The translations under genes were made by a program, and so were the position numbers. The notes beneath the pieces were generated by a model. The model was not told the DNA's origin and ran no database searches. It was given only the letters and a program-made list of their open reading frames with translations. Of a stretch of 64,000 nucleotides of DNA, positions 35,950 to 44,778 are shown one piece after another; position 1 is the stretch's first letter, and each line of letters opens with the position of its first letter. The DNA comes from Photobacterium salinisoli (GTDB lineage Bacteria > Pseudomonadota > Gammaproteobacteria > Enterobacterales > Vibrionaceae), in contig NZ_QZMS01000007.1 of the NCBI RefSeq assembly GCF_003614885.1, positions 620,001 to 684,000 on the forward strand, given 5' to 3'.

Positions 35950-36809
35950 TTCATCTCTCCCATATGGACTTTTGCACCTATGCTCAGCGCCATCGGCAGG
36001 CCTGCGTCGGGGTAGCGTTTCTCCATGGTGTCGATGACTTGCTGACTGTTGTCACTGGATTTCACGGTTTGCTGAAATGCCTTCAGGTAATTCAGCGCAA
36101 ACGTGATGTTGTCAGCTGTCATTGGTGTGCCGGCTTTCATGTGGCCCGGAATGACAGTTTGTGGCTGCAGTGCCTGCATAGCTTCCAACTGCTGTGTCCA
36201 GGCGGTTTGCTCAGCAGGTGTCTGCGCATCTGCCATCCACAGGTGAACGTTACCGTATACGGCAACATTGCCCAGCACGGTTTTACTGGACGGGATCCAC
36301 AGGTAAGGGCGGTGCGCCAGCTTGCCATTGGTACCAAGAATGTCAATGGTTTCACCCTCAACCGTTAAAGTGGTTTGCTCATACGCGTCAGGGAGCAAGG
36401 TCTTCACTGGTGCGTTATCACCCATTTTGGGTGTCCAGAATGCCAGTTTGCCCGCCATTTTCTCTTTTATCACCGCACGCACTGCAGGCGTGGTGATCAG
36501 GCGCACTTCAGGAAACTGCTCTTTAAGCACTTGTGCGCCAAAGTAATAATCCGGATCGGCCTGGCTGATAAAAATGGTTTTCAGTGTTTTGCCACTGTCG
36601 AGCACCATAGCAGCAATGCGCATGGCATCGGCACGGGTAAAACCGGTATCGACCAGCATGGCCTCATGCTCACCATAGACCAGCGTGGCATTGACATGAA
36701 AGCTGTTGCCATCGGCGTTGTAAACCTGGGTTGAAAGCGGCGCCGCTTCGGCCAGAGTGGCAGTAGAAAGTGCCACAAGTGAGGCTGCCATTAAAATTGT
36801 CTTTTTCAT
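35943..36809 (-). CDS. Exported metallo-beta-lactamase-fold protein with degenerate metal motif
   Basis: A 288-residue protein with a signal peptide (about 1-22, MKKTILMAASLVALSTATLAEA) and an MBL-like core (ATLVYGEHEAMLVDTGFTRADA; TVIPGHMKAG). The place where active enzymes have HxHxDH reads ISQADPDYYFG, lacking two or three histidines, so canonical dizinc hydrolysis is doubtful. The start is set at ATG 36809, which has GGAG and begins the signal peptide; the frame is open 14 codons further. It is divergent from a LysR gene. Confidence 0.75.
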   Translation of the reverse strand: MKKTILMAASLVALSTATLAEAAPLSTQVYNADGNSFHVNATLVYGEHEAMLVDTGFTRADAMRIAAMVLDSGKTLKTIFISQADPDYYFGAQVLKEQFPEVRLITTPAVRAVIKEKMAGKLAFWTPKMGDNAPVKTLLPDAYEQTTLTVEGETIDILGTNGKLAHRPYLWIPSSKTVLGNVAVYGNVHLWMADAQTPAEQTAWTQQLEAMQALQPQTVIPGHMKAGTPMTADNITFALNYLKAFQQTVKSSDNSQQVIDTMEKRYPDAGLPMALSIGAKVHMGEMKW

Positions 36810-36862
36810 GTGTTCGCTCCAGCGAATGTCATTGGGAATGGCATGCATCATAGTGATTTAAC

Positions 36863-36882
36863 TTGATTGGATATAGAATCAA
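36863..36882. promoter_or_regulatory. Inverted repeat between MBL-fold and LysR genes
   Basis: TTGATT, eight bases, AATCAA: perfect 6-base arms in the divergent gap, a probable LysR-type binding site. Confidence 0.5.
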
Positions 36883-36918
36883 TTATCAACAACATTGTTT
36901 CTTAAATCGGACAAATTA

Positions 36919-37827
36919 ATGGACAGACTCACGGCAGCAAAAGTGTTTATTGATGTCGCCACAACCGAAAGTTTCACCACGACAGCCGATCGACTGGAGA
37001 TGTCACGCTCTATGGTGACCCGCTATATCGCTACCATGGAGGAATGGATGAAAGCCCGGCTGTTACAGCGAACCACCCGCAAAGTGGCGTTAACAACAGC
37101 GGGCCAGCAGTGTCTGAAAGATATCAAGCTTTGGGTAGAGCAGGCGGAGCACATTGCGGTGACCTTGCTGCCTTCAGACCGGCTCACCGGCCATGTCAGG
37201 TTAACGACCAGTATGTCCTTTGCTCATGCACAGCTTGCTAAGGCGATACAGTCATTTTTAGCGCTCAACCCGGAGGTATCTGTTGAGATAGATGTCCGTG
37301 ATCAGATAACAGACCTGATTGCCGAAAGATTTGATTTGGCTATCCGTATTGCTATGGCGCCGGACCCGTCATTAATCGGTAAACCGATAGCACGTTGCGA
37401 CTCTGTCATTGTGGCTGCTCCTTCCTATCTCGAGCGATCGCCTGCTATACAGATGCCGGCGGATCTCAGCCATCATCAATGCCTTGGCAATCGCAGTTTC
37501 GAGCAGCATGTGTGGCATCTGACAAAAAATAGTCACACAGAATCGGTAGAAGTGAAGTGCCGATTTATTTCAAACGAAGCTACCGTATTGAAAGCCGCGG
37601 CAATAGAAGGAGCGGGAATAGCCGTACAACCCTGTTATCTTGTGAATGAAGACATTCAAGCCGGCAAGTTAGCCGTGGTGTTAGCCGACTGGGTACCCAA
37701 ATCAATGTCAGTATATGCACTTTATCCCGCAAGAGAATATCTATTGCCGGTGGTAAGAGGGTTGATCGATTATTTGGCGCACTATTTTAGCGATATTGAT
37801 TCAAGTGGCAAAAAAGATAAATGTTAA
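36919..37827 (+). CDS. LysR-family transcriptional regulator
   Basis: A 302-residue LysR protein: N-terminal winged helix (MDRLTAAKVFIDVATTESFTTTADRLEMSRSMVTRYIATME; about 1-60) and a C-terminal periplasmic-binding-like effector domain (about 88-295). It begins like the small PA0477/DsdC-unlike group that often represses neighbours. The ATG at 36919 is preferred; a TTG eight codons earlier is possible. Its divergent partner is the MBL-fold/DsbA-like pair, the likely target. The effector is unknown. Confidence 0.85.
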   Translation: MDRLTAAKVFIDVATTESFTTTADRLEMSRSMVTRYIATMEEWMKARLLQRTTRKVALTTAGQQCLKDIKLWVEQAEHIAVTLLPSDRLTGHVRLTTSMSFAHAQLAKAIQSFLALNPEVSVEIDVRDQITDLIAERFDLAIRIAMAPDPSLIGKPIARCDSVIVAAPSYLERSPAIQMPADLSHHQCLGNRSFEQHVWHLTKNSHTESVEVKCRFISNEATVLKAAAIEGAGIAVQPCYLVNEDIQAGKLAVVLADWVPKSMSVYALYPAREYLLPVVRGLIDYLAHYFSDIDSSGKKDKC

Positions 37828-38024
37828 CTGTAACTAAAGGTGAACATGTTGTGTAACGCAGAAAGTAACCATAAAGCAGTCAAACCGGATAATAGGGCAA
37901 ATATTCCTAAAATTGACGAACAGATGGCTTTATGGCTATGACTGATATAGTAAGGCTAGATTTTTATGTGGTTTTTTCTTGAAGTTGGCAGGCGAGCACA
38001 TATTCGCGTTGTGAAAGTACTTTA

Positions 38025-38052
38025 GCATATCCTCATATGGTATATTGCGCGC
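38025..38052 (+). promoter_or_regulatory. Upstream element 1 of the PAS-GGDEF-EAL pair
   Basis: A 28-base block, 26 of 28 identical to the block at 40013-40040. It holds TGGTATATT, which fits an extended -10 promoter (TG-N-TATATT), followed by GCGCGC. It lies 36 bases before the GTG start. Confidence 0.6.
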
Positions 38053-38087
38053 TCAATTTTTGATCTGGTCAGTGAGTTGGGCTCGGC

Positions 38088-39794
38088 GTGAAATCAGGCA
38101 TTATCAACATCAATTTAGCTGTAAACCGGAATCGGTTGTTAGAAATCTTTGATGCGGGCAGTGAGGGCCTGTGGGAGCTGACGCCAGGGAATGTGGTGCA
38201 ATTTTATAACACGCGTTTTTATGAAAATTTTGACGTGACCTTGAATGGTTCCCCGATGGATGAGTGGATTGCCATTATGCATCCGGAAGATATTGAACAA
38301 TTCCAGAAGAATGTGAATCAACAGGTGACGGAGAAAATCAGCTATTTTACCAGCCAATACCGGATTCGGAATCGGCAGAATGAATATCGCTGGATTGAAG
38401 CTGTTGGTGTATTGAATACTGATGAGCATGGCGAATTGCTGTCTATGGTTGGATGTCACAAAGATGTAACAGAAAAAAAATTGCACGATGAAAAATTGTT
38501 TCAGTTGGCTTACCAGGATTCACTAACGGGTTTATGGAATCGCCGGCAATTGGTTGAGCAACTCAAAGCGATGCAGGCAGACGGCTTAGCGGGCATCATT
38601 ATTACTTTTGGGTTGACGAAATTTAGCCAGTTTGTTGAAGTTTTTGGTTTTGAGGCCGGTAACAATTTAATAAAACTCTGTGCTGAAACGATTACTGAAG
38701 TTTTTACGGATACGGATCTTATCTTCCGTTCGTATTCCGACGAATTTGTCGTCATGCTCAAAGGCAGTCCTGATAGAGCATCACTATGTTGCACGATTAA
38801 AAAAGCGGTCACGCTGTTCGATCAACGTTTTCGTGCTGTTCACGACACCACAATTCAAAAGTTAAATGCCGGAGTTTATCAATTGCCCGGTGGTTCCGCA
38901 GTGGCTGAAGATGTAGAGTCAATTTTATATAAATCTATGTTGATCATGAGATATGGCAAAGAGAAAGACTCGCGCATTGCATTTTATGCAGACGATGAGC
39001 AACGAGCCATTGAGCGACATCTTTTTCTGGAAACCGGCATAGAGAAATCTATCCAGGATGATGAATTCTATTTAATGTTCCAGCCGATAGTCTGCGCAAC
39101 GACTGGAAAAATCAAAAGTGTTGAATCTTTGCTTCGCTGGCACAGTGCCAGTTATGGCGAAATTAATCCGGGCGAGTTTATTGGCATAGCAGAAGCAAAC
39201 CAGGATATTGTCCCTTTGGGGTATCATGTATTGCATCTGGCGTGTTCATACATAGCTGAATACCGTAAGCAGCACCAGCATGATTTTAAAGTATCGGTGA
39301 ACATCTCTGTCATTCAGTTGATGCAGGCAGATTTTGTCCGTCAGTTTTTGGCGATTGTCAATCAGTACCAACTCTCTTCGAGTTATCTGGCTGTTGAAGT
39401 GACGGAATCGGCGGTATTAGAAACCAATGCATTTGCTGTTGAACAGTTACTGCTTCTTAATGATTTAGGTTTTTCCATTTCTTTGGATGACTTCGGTTCA
39501 GGCTATTCTTCATTTAACACCTTTTTTTCTATTCCTTTTACCCAGCTCAAATTAGATCGATGCATTGTAAAAAAAATGGCTGAAGATTCATCTGTGTACT
39601 CCTATGTTAAATTCCTGGTGGCGATGTGTCGTGAAAAAGGGATTTCTGTGGTCGCAGAAGGTATCGAAGATCTTTCTCAGGTTGAACTAGTCAGAGAAAC
39701 CGGTATTGGTTTAATACAAGGCTACTACTTCTATCGGCCTATGGTCGGCGAGAAGCTATTGGAATTAGGTAAAGATCTGGCTAAGTATTGCTAA
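38088..39794 (+). CDS. PAS-GGDEF(degenerate)-EAL c-di-GMP phosphodiesterase, copy 1
   Basis: A 568-residue soluble protein. Residues about 10-130 are a PAS/PAC sensor (MHPEDIEQF, YRIRNRQNEYRWIEAVG, VGCHKDVTEKK). About 140-300 is a GGDEF-like domain that keeps YQDSLTGLWNRRQ but has SYSDEF where GGDEF should be, so no cyclase activity is expected. About 315-565 is an EAL domain with ESL (Glu346) for EAL, VNISVIQLM, EVTESAVLE, LDDFGSGYSSFNTF, LKLDR and VVAEGIED, so the phosphodiesterase site looks intact. GTG start. A diverged tandem copy follows. Confidence 0.9.
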   Translation: MKSGIININLAVNRNRLLEIFDAGSEGLWELTPGNVVQFYNTRFYENFDVTLNGSPMDEWIAIMHPEDIEQFQKNVNQQVTEKISYFTSQYRIRNRQNEYRWIEAVGVLNTDEHGELLSMVGCHKDVTEKKLHDEKLFQLAYQDSLTGLWNRRQLVEQLKAMQADGLAGIIITFGLTKFSQFVEVFGFEAGNNLIKLCAETITEVFTDTDLIFRSYSDEFVVMLKGSPDRASLCCTIKKAVTLFDQRFRAVHDTTIQKLNAGVYQLPGGSAVAEDVESILYKSMLIMRYGKEKDSRIAFYADDEQRAIERHLFLETGIEKSIQDDEFYLMFQPIVCATTGKIKSVESLLRWHSASYGEINPGEFIGIAEANQDIVPLGYHVLHLACSYIAEYRKQHQHDFKVSVNISVIQLMQADFVRQFLAIVNQYQLSSSYLAVEVTESAVLETNAFAVEQLLLLNDLGFSISLDDFGSGYSSFNTFFSIPFTQLKLDRCIVKKMAEDSSVYSYVKFLVAMCREKGISVVAEGIEDLSQVELVRETGIGLIQGYYFYRPMVGEKLLELGKDLAKYC

Positions 39795-39811
39795 AAAGTG
39801 ACTCAGTTACT

Positions 39812-39837
39812 ACAGAGCATAATGGATCGTGCTCTGT
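39812..39837. repeat. Short inverted repeat between the two EAL genes
   Basis: ACAGAGCA, ten bases, TGCTCTGT, 17 bases after the first EAL gene, without a T tract. It may be a weak terminator. Confidence 0.35.
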
Positions 39838-40012
39838 GTGATCTGGACTGAGGTGAAGTGCTTGCCTGAATGAACTTGTTGTATGCGCATATCTTTTCGA
39901 CCTGACTTTTCAATACATTGCCAGGTCATCGTTCTTTAGTATCTCTATGAACCAGTATGTTTAACTGTTTTCACGGACAGGCCAATTATTCAATATTGTT
40001 GATATTTTAATC

Positions 40013-40040
40013 GCATATCCTTATGTGGTATATTGCGCGC
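40013..40040 (+). promoter_or_regulatory. Upstream element 2 of the PAS-GGDEF-EAL pair
   Basis: The duplicate of the block at 38025-38052 with two substitutions, 33 bases before the GTG start of copy 2. Conservation of this block, while the flanking gap has diverged, supports a promoter or regulatory role. Confidence 0.6.
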
Positions 40041-40073
40041 CTCATTTTTTACAGACAATCAACTGGGCATAAC

Positions 40074-41753
40074 GTGAAATCTGACATTATCGACAATAAC
40101 GTTGTTAATAATCAGCATAGGTTGTTGGAAATATTCGATGCTGGCAGTGAAGGTTTGTGGGAAATGACACCGGATAATACGGTGAACTTTTATAACACTC
40201 ACTTTTATGAAAACTTCGATGTGTCATTACACGGTTCACCACTGGATGAATGGATTACCATTATGCATCCGGACGACAAAAGCCAGTTTATTCAAAATAT
40301 TAACACTCAGGTGACTGAGAAAATAACCCGTTTCACCAGCCAGTACCGTGTGCGTAACCGACAGGGGAAGTATCACTGGATTGAAGCGGTCGGTGTTATT
40401 CATGCTGATGACAGTGGTAATCTTCTGTATATGGTCGGTGCCCATAAAGATATTACTGAAAAAAAACACTATGAAGATAAGCTATACCAGTTGGCGTATT
40501 GTGATTCACTGACTGGCCTGAATAACAGACGTAAATTAGTGGAAACACTGGCAGAGTTGCTTGAAGCTCAAAGGCAGGCAGCGGTCATGACGTTTGGTGT
40601 GAATAAAATCAACCAGCTAATGGATGTATTTGGATATCAAGCGGGTAACAGTATCATTTTACTTTTCGCTGAGTGTCTGAAAGAAGCCTTTGGTTCGAAA
40701 AACGTCTACAGAACTCAGTCAGATGAATTTGTAGTGTTACAGAACGGTACTTACTCTGAAGCCGTATTGAAACAACAGATTGGTTTGGTTCTGACTGATT
40801 TTGAGCAACGCTTTCATTCATTTCATCATTCGACATTACAGGTAATGACTGTGGGTGTTTATTTGTTGATGGAAAATGACTACCTTAATGAAGATCCAGA
40901 ATCGCTGTTATATAAGTCAACGCTAATTATGCGGCACGGCTCAGAAAGAGACGCCTGTATTTCATTCTATGCTGATGATGAAAAGCGATCGATTGAACGC
41001 CATCTTTTTTTAGAAACAGGGATAAAAAAAGCCATTTCCGACAATGAGTTTTATTTGCTGTTTCAGCCCCTTATCTGTGCCTCAACAGGGAAAATAGTGA
41101 GTGTGGAATCTCTGGTTCGCTGGAACAGCGTTCGCTATGGCGGGATCATGCCAGGTGAATTTATCAGCGTAGCAGAAGAAAACGGAGACATTGTCGAGTT
41201 GGGTTACCATGTTTTTGTGCTGGCATGTGAATTTTTGAATCAATACAGGCAGACTCACTCCAATGTTATTAAGACCTCAGTCAATGTATCGGTTATACAG
41301 CTGATGCAGCCTGACCTTGTTGCCCATTTTCTGGCCATTGTCCAACACTATCAATTAAAACCTGAATATCTGACGATAGAAATAACAGAATCTGTCATTC
41401 TTGAATCGAACCCTTTTGCCGTTCAACAGTTGTTAGCACTGGAGAAAGCAGGATTCACCATTTCCCTAGATGACTTTGGCTCGGGTTATACCTCTTTCAA
41501 CACCTTTTTTTCTATTCCGTTCACCCAGCTCAAACTGGACAGAACCATTATCAAAAAAATGGAAGAGGATGCTTCAGTCCGTACCTATGTGAAATTTCTG
41601 GTGAATATGTGTAACGAAAAAGGGGTTACTGTGGTTGCTGAAGGTGTTGAAGACATAGCCCAGGCTGAACAGGTGAAAAAAGCCGGTGTTGATTTGATGC
41701 AGGGGTTTTATTTTTATAAGCCCATGAGCGGCAAGGCGCTTATTGAAATTTAA
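40074..41753 (+). CDS. PAS-GGDEF(degenerate)-EAL c-di-GMP phosphodiesterase, copy 2
   Basis: A 559-residue paralogue of the preceding gene with the same order: PAS/PAC, degenerate GGDEF (TQSDEF), EAL (ESLVRW, VNVSVIQLM, EITESVILE, LDDFGSGYTSFNTF, VVAEGVED). The start is set at GTG 40074 because the sequence from there (VKSDIIDNN) aligns with copy 1; the frame is open to an ATG at 40023, but that ATG lies inside the conserved promoter block. The second copy may sense another signal through its PAS domain. Confidence 0.9.
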   Translation: MKSDIIDNNVVNNQHRLLEIFDAGSEGLWEMTPDNTVNFYNTHFYENFDVSLHGSPLDEWITIMHPDDKSQFIQNINTQVTEKITRFTSQYRVRNRQGKYHWIEAVGVIHADDSGNLLYMVGAHKDITEKKHYEDKLYQLAYCDSLTGLNNRRKLVETLAELLEAQRQAAVMTFGVNKINQLMDVFGYQAGNSIILLFAECLKEAFGSKNVYRTQSDEFVVLQNGTYSEAVLKQQIGLVLTDFEQRFHSFHHSTLQVMTVGVYLLMENDYLNEDPESLLYKSTLIMRHGSERDACISFYADDEKRSIERHLFLETGIKKAISDNEFYLLFQPLICASTGKIVSVESLVRWNSVRYGGIMPGEFISVAEENGDIVELGYHVFVLACEFLNQYRQTHSNVIKTSVNVSVIQLMQPDLVAHFLAIVQHYQLKPEYLTIEITESVILESNPFAVQQLLALEKAGFTISLDDFGSGYTSFNTFFSIPFTQLKLDRTIIKKMEEDASVRTYVKFLVNMCNEKGVTVVAEGVEDIAQAEQVKKAGVDLMQGFYFYKPMSGKALIEI

Positions 41754-41871
41754 GCCGTATCAATTCACCTTTCTACAGTCATGCATATTGACAGTCGGTC
41801 CTTGCACTATAACCGCTAAGTCAGCGTCTCTAGCATCAAGGCGCTTTCCTGTATCTGGGCATTGGTTAACT

Positions 41872-42468
41872 TTATTTAAGTTTGGCTGCAAAATCCTGGA
41901 TTAAGCTGGGCATATCGAAGTCCGGGCTAAACCGCCCGCGAAAAACACCTTCAGGGTCAATAATCGAAAACTTGATAGAATGCGCAACGCTGTAGTCTTC
42001 CTTGTTTGCTGAGACTTCAAACCGGATACCAAGACTGTCGGCAAATAGCTTTATCTGCGCTTCGCTTCCTGTTACACCGAGAATTGAGGCATCAAAGTAT
42101 TGCAAATACTGGCTGAGCTCGGCAACGGAATCCCGCGTGGGATCAACAGACACAAAAACAAAAGCGACGTTATGTTTACCTGGGTTTTCTGTCAGGACTG
42201 CAGAGAGTCTTGATAGCTGTGCCAAACTGGTTGGGCAGATGTCAGGGCAATGGAGAAAGCCAAATAAGACTATGCTCCAATGTCCCATTAACGATTGGTT
42301 ATTAAATTCACCGGCTTCAGATTCAAGACTAAAATTTGCCAGACTGCGCGGGTTGTCCAGCCATTCAATGGCTTGTTGTGTCCTGGGTTCGGGGGCTACG
42401 ATAGCCAGTGTTGCCCCCAAGGCGATACTCAGGCTAAGTAACAGAAAAACACGCTTTGTACTATTCAT
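41872..42468 (-). CDS. SCO1/SenC-family copper chaperone-like protein
   Basis: A 198-residue thioredoxin-fold protein with one N-terminal membrane anchor (about 7-25) and the copper motif C74-PDI-C78 in FGFLHCPDICPTSLAQL. The third ligand His is in DYSVAHSIKFSIID. SCO proteins deliver copper to cytochrome oxidase or act as periplasmic thiol reductases. It is the last of four overlapping genes; no oxidase gene is near, so a redox role with the AhpD-like neighbour is also possible. Confidence 0.88.
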   Translation of the reverse strand: MNSTKRVFLLLSLSIALGATLAIVAPEPRTQQAIEWLDNPRSLANFSLESEAGEFNNQSLMGHWSIVLFGFLHCPDICPTSLAQLSRLSAVLTENPGKHNVAFVFVSVDPTRDSVAELSQYLQYFDASILGVTGSEAQIKLFADSLGIRFEVSANKEDYSVAHSIKFSIIDPEGVFRGRFSPDFDMPSLIQDFAAKLK

Positions 42469-42862
42469 GCGCCTGTCCCTTATAACTGGTCACAATCAGC
42501 CACAGCGCCAGCAAGGCGGGCAGTGTAACGCCGCCAAAATCAATGACCAGAAATTCAGGCCCACAAATGCCAGCAAGTACTTCCCACACATGGAAAATGG
42601 CGTGGCCGACTAACCAGGCAGTCGGCATCAACCAAAGTGCCAACCTTTGCCGGGTGTAAATGGCTCCCCAAATAAAAGCCACACCGATCAGGCTGTAATT
42701 CATGCCAATATCGCGCAGAAAATGCTGATTGAACGGTCCGCGGTCCGGCACACCCGGCACCATCCAATACCAGGGTTCAGGGGCGATCGTCATCAATACG
42801 CCGTTAGCCAATGCTGCCAATCCGAGCAGTACTGCTATTCTGATGCTCCATTTATTCAGCAT
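42461..42862 (-). CDS. Small four-helix membrane protein of unknown function
   Basis: A 133-residue protein with about four membrane helices (IRIAVLLGLAALANGVLMTIAP; HFLRDIGMNYSLIGVAFIWGAIY; LALWLMPTAWLVGHAIFHVWEV; VTLPALLALWLIVTS). Histidines sit in FNQHFLRDIG and GHAIFHVWE inside or next to helices, which could bind metal or haem. It overlaps the SCO gene by eight bases and the AhpD-like gene by eleven, so it is made in step with them. The family was not recognised. Confidence 0.7.
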   Translation of the reverse strand: MLNKWSIRIAVLLGLAALANGVLMTIAPEPWYWMVPGVPDRGPFNQHFLRDIGMNYSLIGVAFIWGAIYTRQRLALWLMPTAWLVGHAIFHVWEVLAGICGPEFLVIDFGGVTLPALLALWLIVTSYKGQAHE

Positions 42863-43424
42863 TCTTAGTCTCCCCGGCTATAGCAGATCCCCGCTCAGGA
42901 GTGATTGATGATGCGTTGATCTGAATGCGATGACAGCTTCTCCCGTGGCCCAACGTGTATTTCAGGGCCGGATACACCCGATAAGAACTGATGGCAAAAC
43001 CAATCGTAATCAGCCCTTTGGGACCCCACAACACCAGTATTTTCTCACGATAATCATCCGCTTCAGGATGATGAGCCAATACACATTCAGTAAATTTCAC
43101 TACCAGGGCAATATCTTCAGTCAGATTGTTTAAGTCTTTATCAATAATGGCTTGTACCGTATCCGGGCTTATTTTTGCCTCCAAGGCCATGTTCACCGCC
43201 AATTGTGTGCATGGGCCGCAATCGTCCGAGAGAATGGCGCGTATTCTGGCGGCATACAACGGTCCTGCGGGCATATTACCCGAATGAGAAGACATGGTCT
43301 GAAATCCCATAAATTTCAGAAAAGCCCCAAGATCGTTTTTCAGAATATCCTGCTGATAACGAATGTCGTAATCGTAACGGTTTTTGAATGCCAGCAGCAT
43401 TTTGCTCAACAGATAGCGAATCAT
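42852..43424 (-). CDS. AhpD/carboxymuconolactone-decarboxylase-like protein with CGPC
   Basis: A 190-residue all-helical protein with CGPC at residues 69-72 (ILSDDCGPCTQLAVNMAL), the position of the redox CxxC in AhpD-like alkylhydroperoxidase proteins. The usual His of the E-x7-CxxC-x3-H signature is replaced by Asn78 (LAVNMAL). A peroxide or disulphide reductase role is plausible. It overlaps both neighbours by a few bases (four with the MFS gene). Confidence 0.7.
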   Translation of the reverse strand: MIRYLLSKMLLAFKNRYDYDIRYQQDILKNDLGAFLKFMGFQTMSSHSGNMPAGPLYAARIRAILSDDCGPCTQLAVNMALEAKISPDTVQAIIDKDLNNLTEDIALVVKFTECVLAHHPEADDYREKILVLWGPKGLITIGFAISSYRVYPALKYTLGHGRSCHRIQINASSITPERGSAIAGETKNAE

Positions 43425-44620
43425 ATTGGGTCCTTAGTATTTGACTGATAGTGAGATGACAACACAGGGTTTTCCGCATTTTCCTGTGCCTGGACAGGCT
43501 TGAATAACAGAAAGAGGCACGCGAGAAAGACCAGAGCGCTGGCATAGAGCATGCTCGAAAAGTTACCGTTATCTAATAAGCCGGCAGCGAGCAGGGGGCC
43601 GGTCGCTAAACCGACAGAAGAAACAACAGCAGCCAGCGCTGAAAGGCGGCCTGTACCGTCCATTTCAGCCGTTACCGCTAACAAATAAGACTGAACTGCA
43701 GGCCAGGAAAAAAACAGCAGCGTCATTGAAGCGACATAAAGAAGCGGGGTTAGCGGTGTGACGCTGAGCAATAGCGCGGAAATGATCGACAGAGCAACAC
43801 CAGTGATAACCCAGGATAAACGACCAAAACGGTTACCGTTTATCACAGGTAGCATAGCTCCCAACAGTCCCAGCAATCCGGTTATTGCGATATACAGACT
43901 GACATTATTCGCGCTAATGCCCGCACCGAGGCCAATGCGCCCGACATAAGTCCAGATGGCACTGGCGGCAACCTGATAGGCAGTGATGGCCAGCAGTAAT
44001 AACACCGTGTTTCCATTCAGTTCAGACAACAACACCGATTGCTTGACTGGCTTGTGATCAGTCGCAAGAGAAGGCAGAAACAGCATCATAATCAGGCTCA
44101 GTAAGGCAAAGCCTGCCATGACATAAAAAACCGCATGAGCACTCAGCAGCGTTTCGAGTGCCGGCAGCAGATAAATCACTAAAGCGCCCAGGCTGAACTG
44201 GATAAGTAACAAGGTGCCAAAAGCACGATCTGTATTGCTTAACCTGGCCAGTACAGAAAAGCCGATACCGACACAAAGTCCACCGAATAGCCCGGCTAAA
44301 AAGCGCCAGCCGAGCATGACGCCGTAATCTTCAATCCATAACGTCCCTGTATCCATAACAGCTAACATGGCTAAAAACGTATACATGGCCGGTTGCCAAC
44401 GCATTCGGCGCACCAGGAATATAGCGATCGTGCTGCCCAAAAGGCCTCCGTAGCCATTGAGTGCAACAATCTGTCCGGCTTGTGTATCACTAAAACCAAT
44501 ATTGCCCGCGAGTGCATTAACTACACCCGGAAGAAAATTAATATAGGAAAGCCCAGCCATAGTGATAAATGCCAGGAAAAAATAGGCCAGAGGATGATTA
44601 GCGGATACTCTTCTGAACAT
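43421..44620 (-). CDS. MFS transporter (YbfB/CynX-like)
   Basis: A 399-residue protein with 12 predicted helices, a loop 2-3 motif (FLVRRMRWQPAM) and GFSDTQAGQIVALNGYGGLLG near the start, which resembles YbfB-like MFS proteins. It heads the four-gene operon with the AhpD-like, four-helix and SCO genes. It is divergent from a LysR gene, which likely regulates it. Substrate unknown. Confidence 0.82.
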   Translation of the reverse strand: MFRRVSANHPLAYFFLAFITMAGLSYINFLPGVVNALAGNIGFSDTQAGQIVALNGYGGLLGSTIAIFLVRRMRWQPAMYTFLAMLAVMDTGTLWIEDYGVMLGWRFLAGLFGGLCVGIGFSVLARLSNTDRAFGTLLLIQFSLGALVIYLLPALETLLSAHAVFYVMAGFALLSLIMMLFLPSLATDHKPVKQSVLLSELNGNTVLLLLAITAYQVAASAIWTYVGRIGLGAGISANNVSLYIAITGLLGLLGAMLPVINGNRFGRLSWVITGVALSIISALLLSVTPLTPLLYVASMTLLFFSWPAVQSYLLAVTAEMDGTGRLSALAAVVSSVGLATGPLLAAGLLDNGNFSSMLYASALVFLACLFLLFKPVQAQENAENPVLSSHYQSNTKDPI

Positions 44621-44713
44621 AAAACCTCATTGATGTAATACGGTTTGTTGTTGGAGCGTGAATATTAAGATTCAGAAAAGGGAAGAAAAATAGGCCGAAA
44701 TCCCTTTGAGTCG

Positions 44714-44726
44714 TGAATACTATTCA
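44714..44726. promoter_or_regulatory. LysR-type T-N11-A palindrome
   Basis: TGAATA-C-TATTCA, a perfect 6-1-6 inverted repeat with the T-N11-A form of LysR sites, 53 bases before the LysR start and 94 bases before the divergent MFS start. Confidence 0.6.
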
Positions 44727-44778
44727 TGAGTCTTTATTGTTATAGTCAGCCAACGGATAAACATTTGATGCTCAGTGA

